From: Ixodes scapularis
Taxonomy: Eukaryota > Arthropoda > Arachnida > Ixodida > Ixodidae
Assembly: GCF_016920785.2 (NCBI RefSeq)
Contig: NW_024609857.1
Location: 72,848,252 to 72,912,251, forward strand
Reading direction: 5' to 3'
DNA: 64,000 nt
The notes under the pieces are model-generated. The model was not told where the DNA came from and did no database searches. It saw only the letters and a list, made by a program, of their open reading frames with translations. The position numbers and the translations under genes were made by a program. This document shows positions 33,452-44,760 of this stretch, piece after piece. Each line of letters starts with the position of its first letter. The stretch's first letter is position 1.

Positions 33452-36024
33452 GGGGAAGGCACAGGCCTTGTCTTTTAGGCGGTACATTGCTCTGGAACGG
33501 GTCGTGCTCAGATGCCGATGTTTATAAACAGGGAGGGAGTGTATAGTGACTCCGCTTTTTAATCGTCATAAAGAAGAAGCGGGCGAAAGGAAAGGGAGGT
33601 AAGGAGGGGCAACCGACGGCCTGGGCGTGGTAGCCATCGAACGGACGTGGTGCCCTAATCGCACGCCCCCTTGGCCGATAATTGACGCCGGTAACGTACG
33701 CACCGCCTCGCTCATCATTTCAGACTTTTTCTCTCTTTCTTTTTTTTCTTTCTTTTTTCGTCGAGAAACGGGACTGTAATGAGAATATATCCCGAGCATG
33801 CCCTCACGTTCCAAACGGGGTCTTCGTCTCGCCCGCGACGCTCGACTGCGTTCGGAAGACCGCCGAAGGTCAACGCGAAACAAAATTCGAAACGGTTTCG
33901 ATAGAGGTTGCACTTCGTCTAGCACCAATCAGGCGCCGTTGTTTTTTTTTTTTTGTTTTTTTTTTTTAGAGTTAGGCTTTGCGCGATATAAACCTGGTTT
34001 GCAGGATTGGCTTTGCACCTACACTCGTTAATGGGATTTTTTATATATATATATATATATATATTCGTATTTTCGGCCGAGTCCTTTAGTCGCCGCCGTT
34101 CTTGCTTAGTAACAGAGTACTTCCAGTTCGGCTGCAGGTCATGACCTGCAACCGAACTGGATTTAGTTTTTCCAAGTCACGAGTTCAATTGCACTCATAT
34201 ATTTTCATTCTGCTATGGATGTAAACAATAAGGTATACTTTCCATGAGTGCTTACATCCTTCGCACCTTCGCGCTCATCTTCGTAAAAAAGGCATACACC
34301 AGAGTACTTTCCACAAGTATACTTATCTTAGTCAGGGACGGTTAACACTTGCCTTAGTACTATACTACTTTCATAACGCTACTAAATTAGCTTTCCCAGC
34401 GCACTAATTCGTGTTTGGCTTTTCCCCACGCTTGGTTTCACCCTCTTTTCTTCTTCCCTTTCTAGCCACGCATACATATGTGTTGTACCAAACCAATCAA
34501 ACGGGCTGCGGCTGCCCTGTGACGCCATTGACCTTTCCTTCGTGCGCAGAGACCTATACTTGTACACGCTATAACGGTTTACAGGTCGTCTGAATTGAAT
34601 TCAGCTGACCGAGTAAAATCAAATACAAGACAAAGCAAGTGGTTCTTAAACATGGAGAGTTTACCCGAGACTGTGGATTTCTAAAAGACGACAGGAACAC
34701 GAGGAAGTCTTCAAAAGTAGTTATCCCCCCCCTCTCTTCCTTCTTATAGAGCTAGGATCCGTATACAAGCTCGGTTGCTTTCCCTTCTCCCCATAAATTC
34801 TCATCGGCGCTCCGGCATTTGACTTTAATTTGAGTAATTACTGCGCTTCGCCCGTTCACTCGTTCGCGGCAATCTTTTTGTTTGCACTTACTGGTAGCTT
34901 AATAAACACAAACTGTCATAGCTTAATAGGCATACTGATCAACCGCATATGTGGTTGTGAGATGGAACAATGTGCGTGCTGTCCTCTCGCCTATGCGCCG
35001 CGGGGAACGCGACATTTAATGTCGGACGCCTGTTTGGTCAAACTATGACGTGGCTTTCGATACACTTGCCTTAGTCGCTGACGTAGGATAGCTCGAGATA
35101 TCCTCCGGGCGACAGCTTCAAATGATACGTTCCCTTTCAATTTTTTAGGCTACAAAAAAAAAAAAAATTGAAGCTAGAAGCGAAATTTTTACCTTTCCAA
35201 AATTACGCCCTGGTTGTTTTGTTTGTTTGCTTGTATCTGATTATTTAATTGATTATACTATGTGCCCACTATTAAAGCCACAAGCTGTATGTAAGCACAT
35301 TAAGCGGAATAAATAAATAAAAAAGAGCTGTCCGACGCGTGTCCAAAATTAAGCTGGACTAGGCCGACACGGTAGCTGAAATTGGGAACGGGCAGCAGAT
35401 CGCATAAACCAGGTTGAAGTATCACTGGAGAAGGCCTGTCTGTCACCCGAGTCTCGCGAGGTAGTCCGCGGGAGAGGGTCCGTCCAGATTACGGCTGCCC
35501 GCGCTTCCCCGTCCCCGAGGGCTCGGATTATTTGTTGGCCTAACAGCGGAGGACCGACCTGGCCCGTGACGCTTCGTTAGGATCAACCGCGGCGTGCTGT
35601 AAAGCTCGCACACTTTATGGCCCTCGCGGGTCCGAGATCGGAGAGTTGTCCGGTGAGCGATGGCGGTCCGGGCACGGGGGAAGGAGTCCCGATTTATAGA
35701 ACCGCCGAAAACGCCCCTTCGCACCTGGCCCCCCTCCTGATGACTCGGAAGACGGGGAGGAAGAAGACGCCGCCCGTGTCTCACTTGGCCATTTCGACTT
35801 ACCCGTTTTGAACGATACAAGCGAGTCTACGCTGTTGGTCTATACGTCGGTAGAGGCTGCCTTTTCGCACACGCGCCAGTCGCGACATCTGTTGATTAAT
35901 GCGGAATGCATTTTAACGGAAGCGATGTTGAAACTGAAAGTCAGGGCGCAGATAAGTTATCGAAGATTCGACATAGAACGACCCCGAGACTGCAGGGACG
36001 ACGACACACACACAAAGTCTCAAA
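33271..36024. other. unassigned; GC-rich 35430-35820, microsatellites
   Basis: A (GT)n run followed by 21 G residues lies at 33418-33455, and (TA)n at 34039-34065. An exact 38-bp palindrome lies near 34132-34169 (gttcggctgcaggtc / gacctgcaaccgaac). 35443-35820 is open on the minus strand for 125 codons but is Arg/Pro/Gly-rich with no recognised motif. No gene is supported. Confidence 0.35.
33435..33455 (+). repeat. 21-base G homopolymer after (GT)n
   Basis: GT dinucleotides from about 33418 change into 21 consecutive G residues. Confidence 0.9.
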
Positions 36025-36345
36025 ACTTTATGCGCCGAGAAAGTGAGGGAGAGGAGGAGACGAGAGAGGGACTTCAGAACGCCGAGCTCTCATTGGAACG
36101 ATTAGGGGGTAGACCGAAAGCTAGCTGCCTTTGACTCCACTGCATTTGTGGCACGCGTTCGAATGAGAGATCCAAAGGCCGAACGCCGGCGTTCCGTGTT
36201 CTAAGGCGTTCGACGAGTGCAGTAGAGACAGAGGCAGCTATAGCTTTAGGTCTACCCCCTAATCGTTCCAATCAAAGCTCGGCGTTCTGACGTCTCCTCC
36301 GCGCTCTCGTATCCTCCTCTCCCTCAGTTTATAGGCGCATAGGTT
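36025..36345. mobile_element. foldback MITE, TATGCGCCGAG family, copy 2 (most complete)
   Basis: Inverted arms of about 100 bp: tatgcgccgag, gaacgccgagctctcattgg and cgattagggggtagac on the left pair with gtctaccccctaatcg, aaagctcggcgttc and ggcgcata on the right. The central ~115 bp contains CGCCGGCGTTCCG and GGCGTTCGACGAG. It is the best-preserved of three copies and carries no gene. Confidence 0.8.
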
Positions 36346-36426
36346 TTTCACGAAGAACCTTTTTAGGGGGAGCTTAAAGAAAACCTTTTAGGGTGCAAAA
36401 TATGGACAAGCAGAAGAACCCCTAAA

Positions 36427-36612
36427 GCCGGGGTCGCACCGCTTATACATCATACAAAAGACAGTCTGCAAACATATCCGTGCTTCGAATGCCATAATGG
36501 CTTAAGTTCAAGGGAAAACGTGGGCACCCGGCATTCGAACCACGGATGTTGCGGTGACTCATGTTTGCAAACTATATTGCAAGACGCATTCGAGCAGTGT
36601 GACCCCGGCTTA
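36427..36612. mobile_element. foldback MITE, GCCGGGGTCRCAC family, complete copy
   Basis: The ends AAGCCGGGGTCGCACCGC and GCAGTGTGACCCCGGCTT are inverted repeats, with inner catacaaaagacagtctgc and ttcgaatgcc / ggcattcgaa pairs. The right end is followed by TTAA-like sequence (cttaaaat) and the left by ctaa, consistent with a decayed TTAA duplication. Confidence 0.75.
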
Positions 36613-36904
36613 AAATATCTTTTACGACCATATTTTTATTTCATTGCTTTAGCATTCGAGCGTTTCTTTTGACGAAAACCCGGTGTTGTCTTTCGTCTGC
36701 GAGTGCCGGGGAAAGAGGGAGGGGAAGAGGGTGACGCGTGTGACGCTCTCATTGGTGTGAAGCGCTGACGTGAGCAGGCGTCAACCTCTCCCTCACTCCC
36801 CGGCTCTGACAAACTGACAGACACCGCCGGATTTTCGTCAAAACGAGCTCTCTCGTTTTCGTCAAAGTCACGCGCACAGCTGGCGCGGAGCCAGCGAAGA
36901 GAAG

Positions 36905-37150
36905 GCGCCGCTCAACGCCTCCTAGATAGCAAGGTGTAGTGCTGAATGATATGGCGTCATCAGAGAAGGCCATCGCTGGACACAGATTGAAAACGAATGC
37001 TGCGTCAACGCTCGGCATCGAATCAAGTTTGAGCCGAATGTTGACGCAATCGTCGTGTCCAATTTGTGCCCAGCGTTGGCATTCTCTGACGACGCCATCT
37101 TATTCAGCACTACGGCTTTGTTATCAAGGAGGTGTTGCGCCGCGGCGCGG
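36905..37150. mobile_element. foldback MITE, ~105-bp arms
   Basis: gtagtgctgaatgatatgg on the left pairs with ccatcttattcagcactac on the right. The arms extend outward through cctcctagatagcaagg / gttatcaaggagg and inward through gccatcgctggacac / gcccagcgttggc to a short centre near 37025. Noncoding. Confidence 0.75.
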
Positions 37151-37738
37151 TGTAATGCGGGCGTGTTCTGTTGTCACTCTGCCGTCGCCGGTGGTTCTTC
37201 GCTCTGGGTTCTCGTACCACTGGTGCGTGGGCTGTGATGATAGTGTGTAGTTAAAGCGATGGATGCGGTTTCCCCCACGAGGGATATGGATGCGGTTGGT
37301 TTTACAAACGGTATAAATACTTTTTTTTTAACGAGTGATATGGATGATTATATCCAAGGGCGTCGACACACTCTCATAGGCAGAGTACAGAAAAGAGGTG
37401 AAAAAAATTACAGTAAGATCCATTGGTGTATTCTTGGGAAATACGTTATCATAACTTTTGGGAAACGCCACGTACGTCACCTTTCGGGAAACGTAAACAC
37501 TGACCCCGTAACGAGGCTAAAAAGAGGCAGCAACAATCGAGAAAGCAAAAGAGAAAGAAAAAAGAGAAAAATGAAGGGGTCAGCGTTAACGTTTTTCAAA
37601 GAGGGACGAGTGTGGCGTTTCCAAGGGTCATGCTAACGCATTCCCTAAAAATCTATCAATGGATCGTTTTTAGAGTGTAAAAAGGAAAGGCCCAATGACC
37701 TGCGCTTTTGACGTTGCTTGATTAGTCCCATGGTTACG

Positions 37739-37848
37739 GTTGCGCACAATAGGACAGGGACAGAGAAGAGGAACACGGAGACGACAGACAAGCGCTTGCC
37801 TGTCGTCTACGTGTTCTTCTTCTCTGTCCCTGTCCTTTTGTGCGCAAC
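37739..37848. mobile_element. 110-bp near-perfect hairpin
   Basis: Arms gttgcgcacaataggacagg and cctgtccttttgtgcgcaac continue through cagagaagaggaacac / gtgttcttcttctctg and gacgacag / ctgtcgtc to the core aagcgctt. About 53 bp pairs on each side with few mismatches. The right flank caatctataccaacttgccc resembles the flank of 14310-14440. Confidence 0.8.
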
Positions 37849-38166
37849 TGTGACTATGTTCAATCTATACCAACTTGCCCAACTGACAGACATTACTACA
37901 ATTGATTGGTCCCATCAGCGTCGGCTAGTCTCCGGGGTCCCTGAGTGCACACCACGTGGTGTATACTCAACTGCGATGCACAACAAACACCATCATTCGT
38001 CCTCTTTCGGGGAATATGGTAATGCAGTGTCAAAAGGGGCGGACGCCATTCTGCTACCGATTCTCCGTTACCACAATTCGGAAGCATTTTCCACTCTAGA
38101 TGACCAACGATAGCCTCTCGGACGTGTGTTTTTGCTCAACGGGAACAGGCGCATATACATATATGC

Positions 38167-38670
38167 ACCTACTCAGCCCTGTGACGTCACGCCCATTGCG
38201 GTGGCGCTGCTGTGGGCACTGCGCATGCGCAGGGGGTTCATCTCACACAAAGCTACTTTGTGCGCACGCGCGCACCCGGCGTGGGCGGGCAAAAACGCGG
38301 GCTTGTTTGTAAACAGCGTCTGGGTGTATATACTCTTTGACGACTGAAATCCGGAAAAGCGTCTTTCACCTGTTGGACCTCGTGGAAGGTCGATGCTCCG
38401 CCGTGATTCCGTCATCGAGGAGTGGCCCTTTTCTTTCGCTCGTTCCAAGTCGGCAGCTTCGGAGCCGGCAAGCTGCAGCGAGAACGGGCAGCGGATTGTT
38501 GACGAATGCTCGGACCGGGCGATACAGAGTATCAGAGAGCCAACAAGAGAAGGCCTCAGTCACTCTGGTCGCCTCTCTTGGAAAGTCGTAAAATTACGAA
38601 AGGAAAAATAAAAGAGAATAAAGGCTGTCGATACAACCAAGAGCGTCCTCCCTGTGTGGATTCCTTGACT
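38167..38670 (+). mobile_element. possible solo LTR
   Basis: The segment begins near TGTGACGTCACGCCC, contains a TATA-like word gtgtatatactctttgacg at about 38330, and has AATAAA at about 38616-38621 followed by ccaagagcgtcctccctgtg. The order of promoter, GC-rich leader and poly(A) signal suits an LTR. I see no flanking 4-6 bp duplication and no second copy in the window, so this is tentative. Confidence 0.25.
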
Positions 38671-39423
38671 ATGTATAACTAACTATACGAGCAAGTCGAA
38701 CCCGGTTGTGTTTAGACTACGTTCTTTCAACCCGGCTCTTTTTGCTCCTCGCGCGCTAACAAAAAATAATAATAAAAAAGTACTGTTTATTTTGTTCGCG
38801 TTTGGTTAGTTTTGGGAAAAGGGCAAGTCAGAGTTCTTCGGTTAAGAAAAGACAAACAAACATCTGCGATATCTCTCTGCCGTGTTGGTTATATAGATCG
38901 ATGATGGCGCAACTTTATTTCCTTTTTTGTTTTGTTTTTCGCCAAGCGAGAGTTTGAAGATTGCCCGTAGCTATTAGCGGCTCTTGCTACATTACACGAG
39001 GCTTGAAGTGAACGCTCGTCTTTTTTCTTTTTGTTTTTTGATACAGCTCATTGGAATTCTGCGCTGTGGGTGGCGGTATACGTGCAGGATCGAACGTCCC
39101 GTTATTTCTTATGGAGAGTTCGCTGACTCGTTTGTTTTTTGAGGGGTTTGAACTAATAACCGCGAGGGTTTAACGTACGACCTCGCGGTGCGGGCACTTG
39201 CGTATCTCGTCTGGTCTCTTCTCCGGGTTCTGGGCTGGGCGGACACGCATCACTGCAATTGCCGCGCTAACTATTTAACGGTTGGAAGTGATACTGAGGA
39301 AGAACAGACGCGTTTCTATTTAGGTCTCTGGGGACCACCGTTGAGGAAAAATATGGTCTATTCTTATCTGATTGCTATATAGTTTTGGTAACTCACCAAT
39401 TAAGGCACAGACGCGAACGCGAT
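38671..39423. other. unassigned
   Basis: Short frames only; T-rich runs. Nothing recognisable. Confidence 0.4.
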
Positions 39424-39632
39424 CCGCCGGGGTCACGCTGCTTTTACACCATACAAAAGACAGCCTGCATAGAGATTCGAACGCGAGTGACCGCGAGATC
39501 CCTGCTTCGAGTGCTGCATGGCAATGAGTACAAGAGGCAAACTTGGCACGCGGCATTCGAACCACGGATATTGCGGTGACTCCTGTCTGCAGACTGTCTT
39601 TTGTAGGATGTACGAGCAGTACGACCTTGGAT
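39424..39632. mobile_element. foldback MITE, GCCGGGGTCRCAC family, eroded copy
   Basis: Left end ccgccggggtcacgctgc; right end gagcagtacgaccttgg, so the outer repeats have drifted. The inner catacaaaagacagcctgc / gcagactgtcttttg repeats are clear, as is gcattcgaaccacggatatt shared with 36540. Confidence 0.7.
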
Positions 39633-40491
39633 TACACATGGTGGTGTTGGTGTGTGTCTTCGGACATACGCCGGGAACATGGTGGCTTAGCGAAGCACAC
39701 TGAGTCGATAAAAGAGCAAAGGTGCAGAACGAAGGAAAAACGAGAAGTAGAGCCAGAAATTAAAAAAAAAATGGCAAATAACAAGAGAAGCTTTACAAGA
39801 CGCATTTTAGGAGGATTCAAAGGAGGTGGCAAAGACCAGTCTTCCGAAGAAGTTCGATAGCTGCATGCCTCTGTATGGGTTTCGTGTATGAGTTTTTGCT
39901 AACTTGAGCGACTCGGTGGCTACAGCATGTAAGTGTCGGGTTCTGAGGCTTTGTTCGAGAGAACTTCTTTCCTCACATCGTAAGTGTTCTTAATCCCTGA
40001 GGTTTACGCCGACGTGAAAAAGAAAGCACCGAAATCTAATTGTGAAGACCTCGACTGTTTAAGTCACTCAGTCTCGCCGAGAATGCTGTCTTTAAAGTGG
40101 AGTTTTGGATCACCCGTATATTTATGTGTTGTATGTTAGCTTTTCAATTTCTGCAAAGAACTGCGGTCTGTCCTGGAACTGATGGCAGCACAAGTGCTCG
40201 AAAGATGACGAGTGTTTCGGTGTGGCGTCGTGGCCTCCTCAAATACACTCATCACCCCCCCCCCCCCCCCCCCCCCCCCCCATCATGGGAAAACGATCTG
40301 ATAAACTTCTCCCACTCGCGTGATAAAAGATGTGGTTTATATTGAAGAGGCAGGGAGGTCATTCCAGACGCCTTTGAAGCGCCGGAGGAATTTCTTGCTT
40401 TAGCCAGCGCACTGTACTGGGTTCCTGGGACGGGCTTGAAATCTGCACAATTTGAACAGGATATCCAAACAACGCTCCTGTGAGTGGCCAG
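39633..40491. other. unassigned
   Basis: No supported gene. A C homopolymer at 40255-40281 is listed separately. Confidence 0.4.
40255..40281 (+). repeat. 27-base C homopolymer
   Basis: Twenty-seven C residues between cactcat-type sequence and atcatggg. Confidence 0.9.
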
Positions 40492-40499
40492 CGCGATAA

Positions 40500-40973
40500 C
40501 AGCGTCGGCGCGAACGCGTTACATTTTTCGGTAACGTAGTAACGTACTCGTTACGATTTCAAAGCAGTAACGCATGATGTACTTACGTTACTTATTTCGA
40601 GTAACGGGTTACGGAGTTACGCTTTTCGGTACATCCTATTCCCGAAACTTCGACAAAAAAAAATAACTTTTCGTATTTTTATTTACGTTTCTATTTTTTT
40701 TTCTTCGTGAGTATTCATGGAACCCTAAAAAATGAACATAAGTTTAAGATTCTGTACTTAATATGGCGCTATCAGACCTGTAATGTCAAAACAGTAAAGC
40801 GTTCTAATTCGTAAATAAAAGAAGGAACTCAAAAGCAAACTTTTTATCGGCAACGCTAAATGTAACACGTTCCTCTTACTCTGATGGAACGTAGGTCGGT
40901 AACGCGTTCCTTTTATTTGCATGTAACGAGTAACGTATTTCGTTACTTTTTCGGTAACGCGTCTACAACACTG
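40500..40973. mobile_element. non-autonomous hAT element with perfect 8-bp target duplication
   Basis: Ends CAGCGTCGGCGCGAACGCGT and GGTAACGCGTCTACAACACTG (last 20 bases matched imperfectly) are flanked by the exact direct repeat CGCGATAA at 40492-40499 and 40974-40981. Subterminal sequence is packed with GTAACG/CGTTAC in both orientations, presumed transposase-binding repeats. Length is 474 bp, with no coding capacity. Confidence 0.9.
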
Positions 40974-40981
40974 CGCGATAA

Positions 40982-42539
40982 TAATCACCACAATTACAAT
41001 AAAAACAATTCTTGAGCGTTTCATGTTTTGGACAAGGAACACAGGGAAAGGCGGCCTTCCAGTGTGACTGAATAGAAAATGATTTTAATTAGAACAGATA
41101 AAAAAATAAGGAAGATTTAGACGAGTGCGGTCTTGACCATGTATTTATCAGACAGTGACCAATTCACTAAAAGTTTTAATTTTCTTTTTTTATTTCTTGG
41201 TATTATGCGTCATGTTAAAATTTCTGTATTGACGGTACTTAAAAGCCAAACCAATTTTTGAAAAAAATAAATTGCGAAGAGATAATGGTTTCTGAGCTAT
41301 TAATTGATCACTGTTCACGTTTTTTCTCACAATTTCAAAATTGCGTGCAAAAAGAGTGCACCAAGCCCTGGTCACAATGACGCTTGGGAGAGTGATGCGT
41401 AATCTCACGTCGTCGCTCGTCGGTGCACCCGCCAAGGACACGCTGCCGAGATAGTGACGAGATGATTGAAACAAAGACGTCATTTTTTTATTTGTCATTG
41501 TCGGCAGGGATTGCTACGCTCTTTTTTAACGTAATTTTTAAAACGGGAGAAAAAATGCGATACTTGATCGATCATTACCTTTTCGCAAATTCTTTAAATT
41601 GGTCTGGCAACAGTAATTGCAGTCAATACTGCCCAACATGACCCCTAAAACCAATCATTACCAAGTTACCAAGCCTGATAAATACACGGTGAAGACAGAA
41701 ATCTTCGAACTCTCACCCTTAGTATAAAAAAAAAATCTGGTCGAATTAATATCAAATATCCTATGGATTGAATACCTAGAGGATGAAAAGAACGGCGTTG
41801 TGAGGTGAGGAAATATGAAGTCCCACTGCAAACATACATCCCAGCATGCATCGCACATGCACTACCCGTGCAACTCATTTCAGAAAAACAGCTACATCTA
41901 GCCAGCTAAGATTTACGTTACGTAAGATCCGAGTTTCTGCAGTTCTTACAGCCATGATTTTTATTTTAATAATTTTTTATCTTTTTAATTATGATTTCAT
42001 TTTTTTATTATTATTATTATGACGCCTACGCGAAAACCCTCTTCCAGCAGCCATGTTCAATCAGACGAAGCTCTGTTCAGCCTAGAACACTATTCCGGGT
42101 TTCCTAGAGCTGGCGTCAACAAACAGAAACCTTTTACGAGCAAAGTCAGGCGCGGAAACGAAAGCTCTGGTCTTACTAACCGCCGCGCGCTTTGGCGTGT
42201 TTTTGTTTTATCTTCTTTTTTAATTCTTGTTTAATATGTTTTGGGAAGAGCTTGACTGGTTCGTGGCCGAGCAAGCAATACGACATCACTTTCCGCAAGT
42301 TACTTGTCAAGAAAGAATTAAAACTTTATTTTACCACGCTGGTATGGAACGAGGAAACACTCTTTAACGAACGACTCACAAAAAAAAAAGAATAATCCAC
42401 AAAACAAAAATCTTTTGGACGCATGGGTCGGTGGACTGGGCAATAGCGGTGTCTATTATGTGACGCCCGTGCTTAATAATTCTCCATAGTTGTGAACTGG
42501 GACGGCAGCCCTTATTTTGTGCGGGCTTCTTTCATACGC
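40982..42539. other. unassigned AT-rich sequence
   Basis: Short frames without motifs. 41190-41498 on the minus strand (102 codons) is AT-rich and unrecognised. Confidence 0.4.
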
Positions 42540-43432
42540 CTACCGTAGACATGTACGTAACACGTTACAAGTTAACGAGTTCCTTTACCTAGTCCCTATT
42601 TCCGGTAACGAGCAACCTCTTAAGTAACTTTTTAGAAAAGGAAGCAGTAACGTACTTAGTTACTTTTAAGGCCAAGTAACGAGTATCGGTGCTTTGTTAC
42701 TTTTGAGGAGTAGCGTGTGCAACATCGTTTAAACAGCCTCGTTTTAATTCTAACCTGAGTATGCGTCTGTTGCGACAAAGGCACACGGGCAACCCAAAAC
42801 AAAACAAAACAAAAAAAAAAACTAAAGAGTGTATTGCTGGACATTTCAGTCGAACAGTTCGACTGCCGTGTTTAGCGATAAACTCTGCTGTACTGAACTC
42901 TACAGCTGAGAATGTCCTTCACCCAGCGAACACAATTAAGTTCTTTGGTTGAACCTTCTAGAACTGGGTACGGACTGAATGTAAACCCGAAGGTTGCCAA
43001 TGCGGGAAGGCACATAATCCATTGTCAACTTCGAACTTTAGAAGTAGAAAGAACACAAGAGAGACGGGTATCCAATATCACACCAGCTCTTTTTGAAACA
43101 CAACACTGCCGTTCGTTTGAGCGCGTCGGTATATAGAACGATACTGTAGCATCGCCGGAGATGTATTCTCAATGAAACGGGAAAACATAACTGATAACTT
43201 GGAGAGGCAGCTACTGCTCAAGTTCAACGACTACTGAAAAGAAAACATTAAACCATGAAGCAAAAACAGTTGTATTTGGTCGCCAAAGTAACGTCAAAAG
43301 TTACTCGTTACATGCGAGGTAAAGTAACGCGTTCCTTTTGAGAATCGGTAACGACTAACGTATGAAGTTACTTTTTCAACGAGTAACGGTATTTAGTTAC
43401 TTTTTTGGGGGTAACGTGTACTTGTCTGCGCC
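42540..43432. mobile_element. older hAT-like element of the GTAACG family
   Basis: The left end region (gtagacatgtacgtaacacg) and right end region (ggtaacgtgtacttgtctgc) are inverted. As in 40500-40973, the ~170 bp at each side is dense in GTAACG/CGTTAC words. A right-facing terminus-like word cgtgtgcaacatcg at 42712 suggests a nested or partial duplicate. No target duplication is recognised. Confidence 0.55.
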
Positions 43433-44569
43433 TACGCAATACCGAAGACATGCGTCCCTGGGAGAAAACGTGGCATGTCAGCTAAATATTTCAGTCGTTT
43501 TGTGTTTTGATCGTGATATACCAAACCATTTTTTAAGCATTGTATCTCTCGGACGCCAATTGCAAATACATGTCAGGATTTTTTTGTTCTATTTTGTTTT
43601 GTTTTTGTGTTTTGGGATACCAGCTCGGAGTTGTGTGGGCCTCCATTCAGCGTCCAGTCGTTACCTAAGGTGTGGGGAGAGGGATAAGTAAAAGGAAAGA
43701 ATGATCAACTTATTTCAACGCACCAAATGCTTTTCATCGGAACCCCCTACTCCCCGAAATTCGTCGGTCCGTCCGTCTATGCGTATATTTCCCGCTAAAT
43801 CTAACGGGGAAATTAACGTACATTGCGCGACCCCACCTGGCGTTCATAGCATCATGTGACACAACAATTTGACACCGTGACGTCAGGTCAGTAACCACCA
43901 ACGTTCCTATACTCATTTTCACCTCAAGAAAAAAGCAAGTTTTGCGCATTGTTCATACGCCGCGAGAAGTAGTTCTCACGGGACTTGGTTGTCGGAGAAA
44001 GAAGCGATGCTTTTGGTGTTTGAAACGTGTACGTCTTGATAGGATAGCGTATATCTAGTCTAAAATGTACATACCGTATATCTTAATACTCTCCACAAAG
44101 AAGAAAATTAGTAATGCTCCGCGGGGAGCCGGACCATGACTAATTACTAAAGAAAACGCGCCTTCGGGGCGTCGTTCTCTTTGTGCTATCTTGTTGACTC
44201 AAAGAAATCAGTAGAACGTTGCAACCCGATTCAACCACGCAGTGTATTCGGCGCCTTGAGTATCTCTCGTCTCATTCAACATGCCGACAGCGATAGCAGA
44301 CGACCAGCCCGCTGCGTTGGAATGCCTCTCGGGATGGCTCCTCCGAGTAGTTCGCTGGATATCCGCCAGGCGTCCAGTACGTCGCTGGAAAGTTCCAGAG
44401 GGCCTAGATTAGACTTACGAGAAGGGGCGACCAAAGCGCGGAGAGCGCTCGGAATATACTGGCTGATTCCTTCTGCACAAATATGGTGCATGTGCGCGTT
44501 GCCTTGTGGCTGGAAGGATGGCACTAGAAGAGGCGGATCAAGGCGAAGGCGCTGGCAGGCGTTTGACGT
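43433..44569. other. unassigned
   Basis: No gene recognised. 44181-44699 is open for 172 codons, but its last third is the MITE copy below and the rest has no motif. Confidence 0.4.
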
Positions 44570-44760
44570 TTTCGCTAACGCCAAGCGCCGGGCGCCGGCG
44601 TTCCGCGTTCTAACGCGTTCGACGAGCGCAGTGGAGAGAAACGCAGCTATAGCTTTGCGTCTACCCACTAATCCTTCCAACCAGAGCTCAGCGTTCTAAC
44701 CGTCCCCTATCGTCTCCTCCTCCCCCTCCGCTAAGCCCTCCACAACGAAGAAGCCGCTAC
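44570..44760. mobile_element. half copy of the TATGCGCCGAG foldback family
   Basis: ctaacgccaagcgccgggcg, gcgttccgcgttctaacg, gcgttcgacgagcgcagtgg and cgtctacccactaatccttc follow the order of 36160-36300. Only the centre and right arm are present; the left arm is not recognised. Confidence 0.6.

Noticed and set aside
44181..44699. 172-codon plus-strand frame
   Set aside because: Its C-terminal third is translated MITE sequence shared with 36160-36300.
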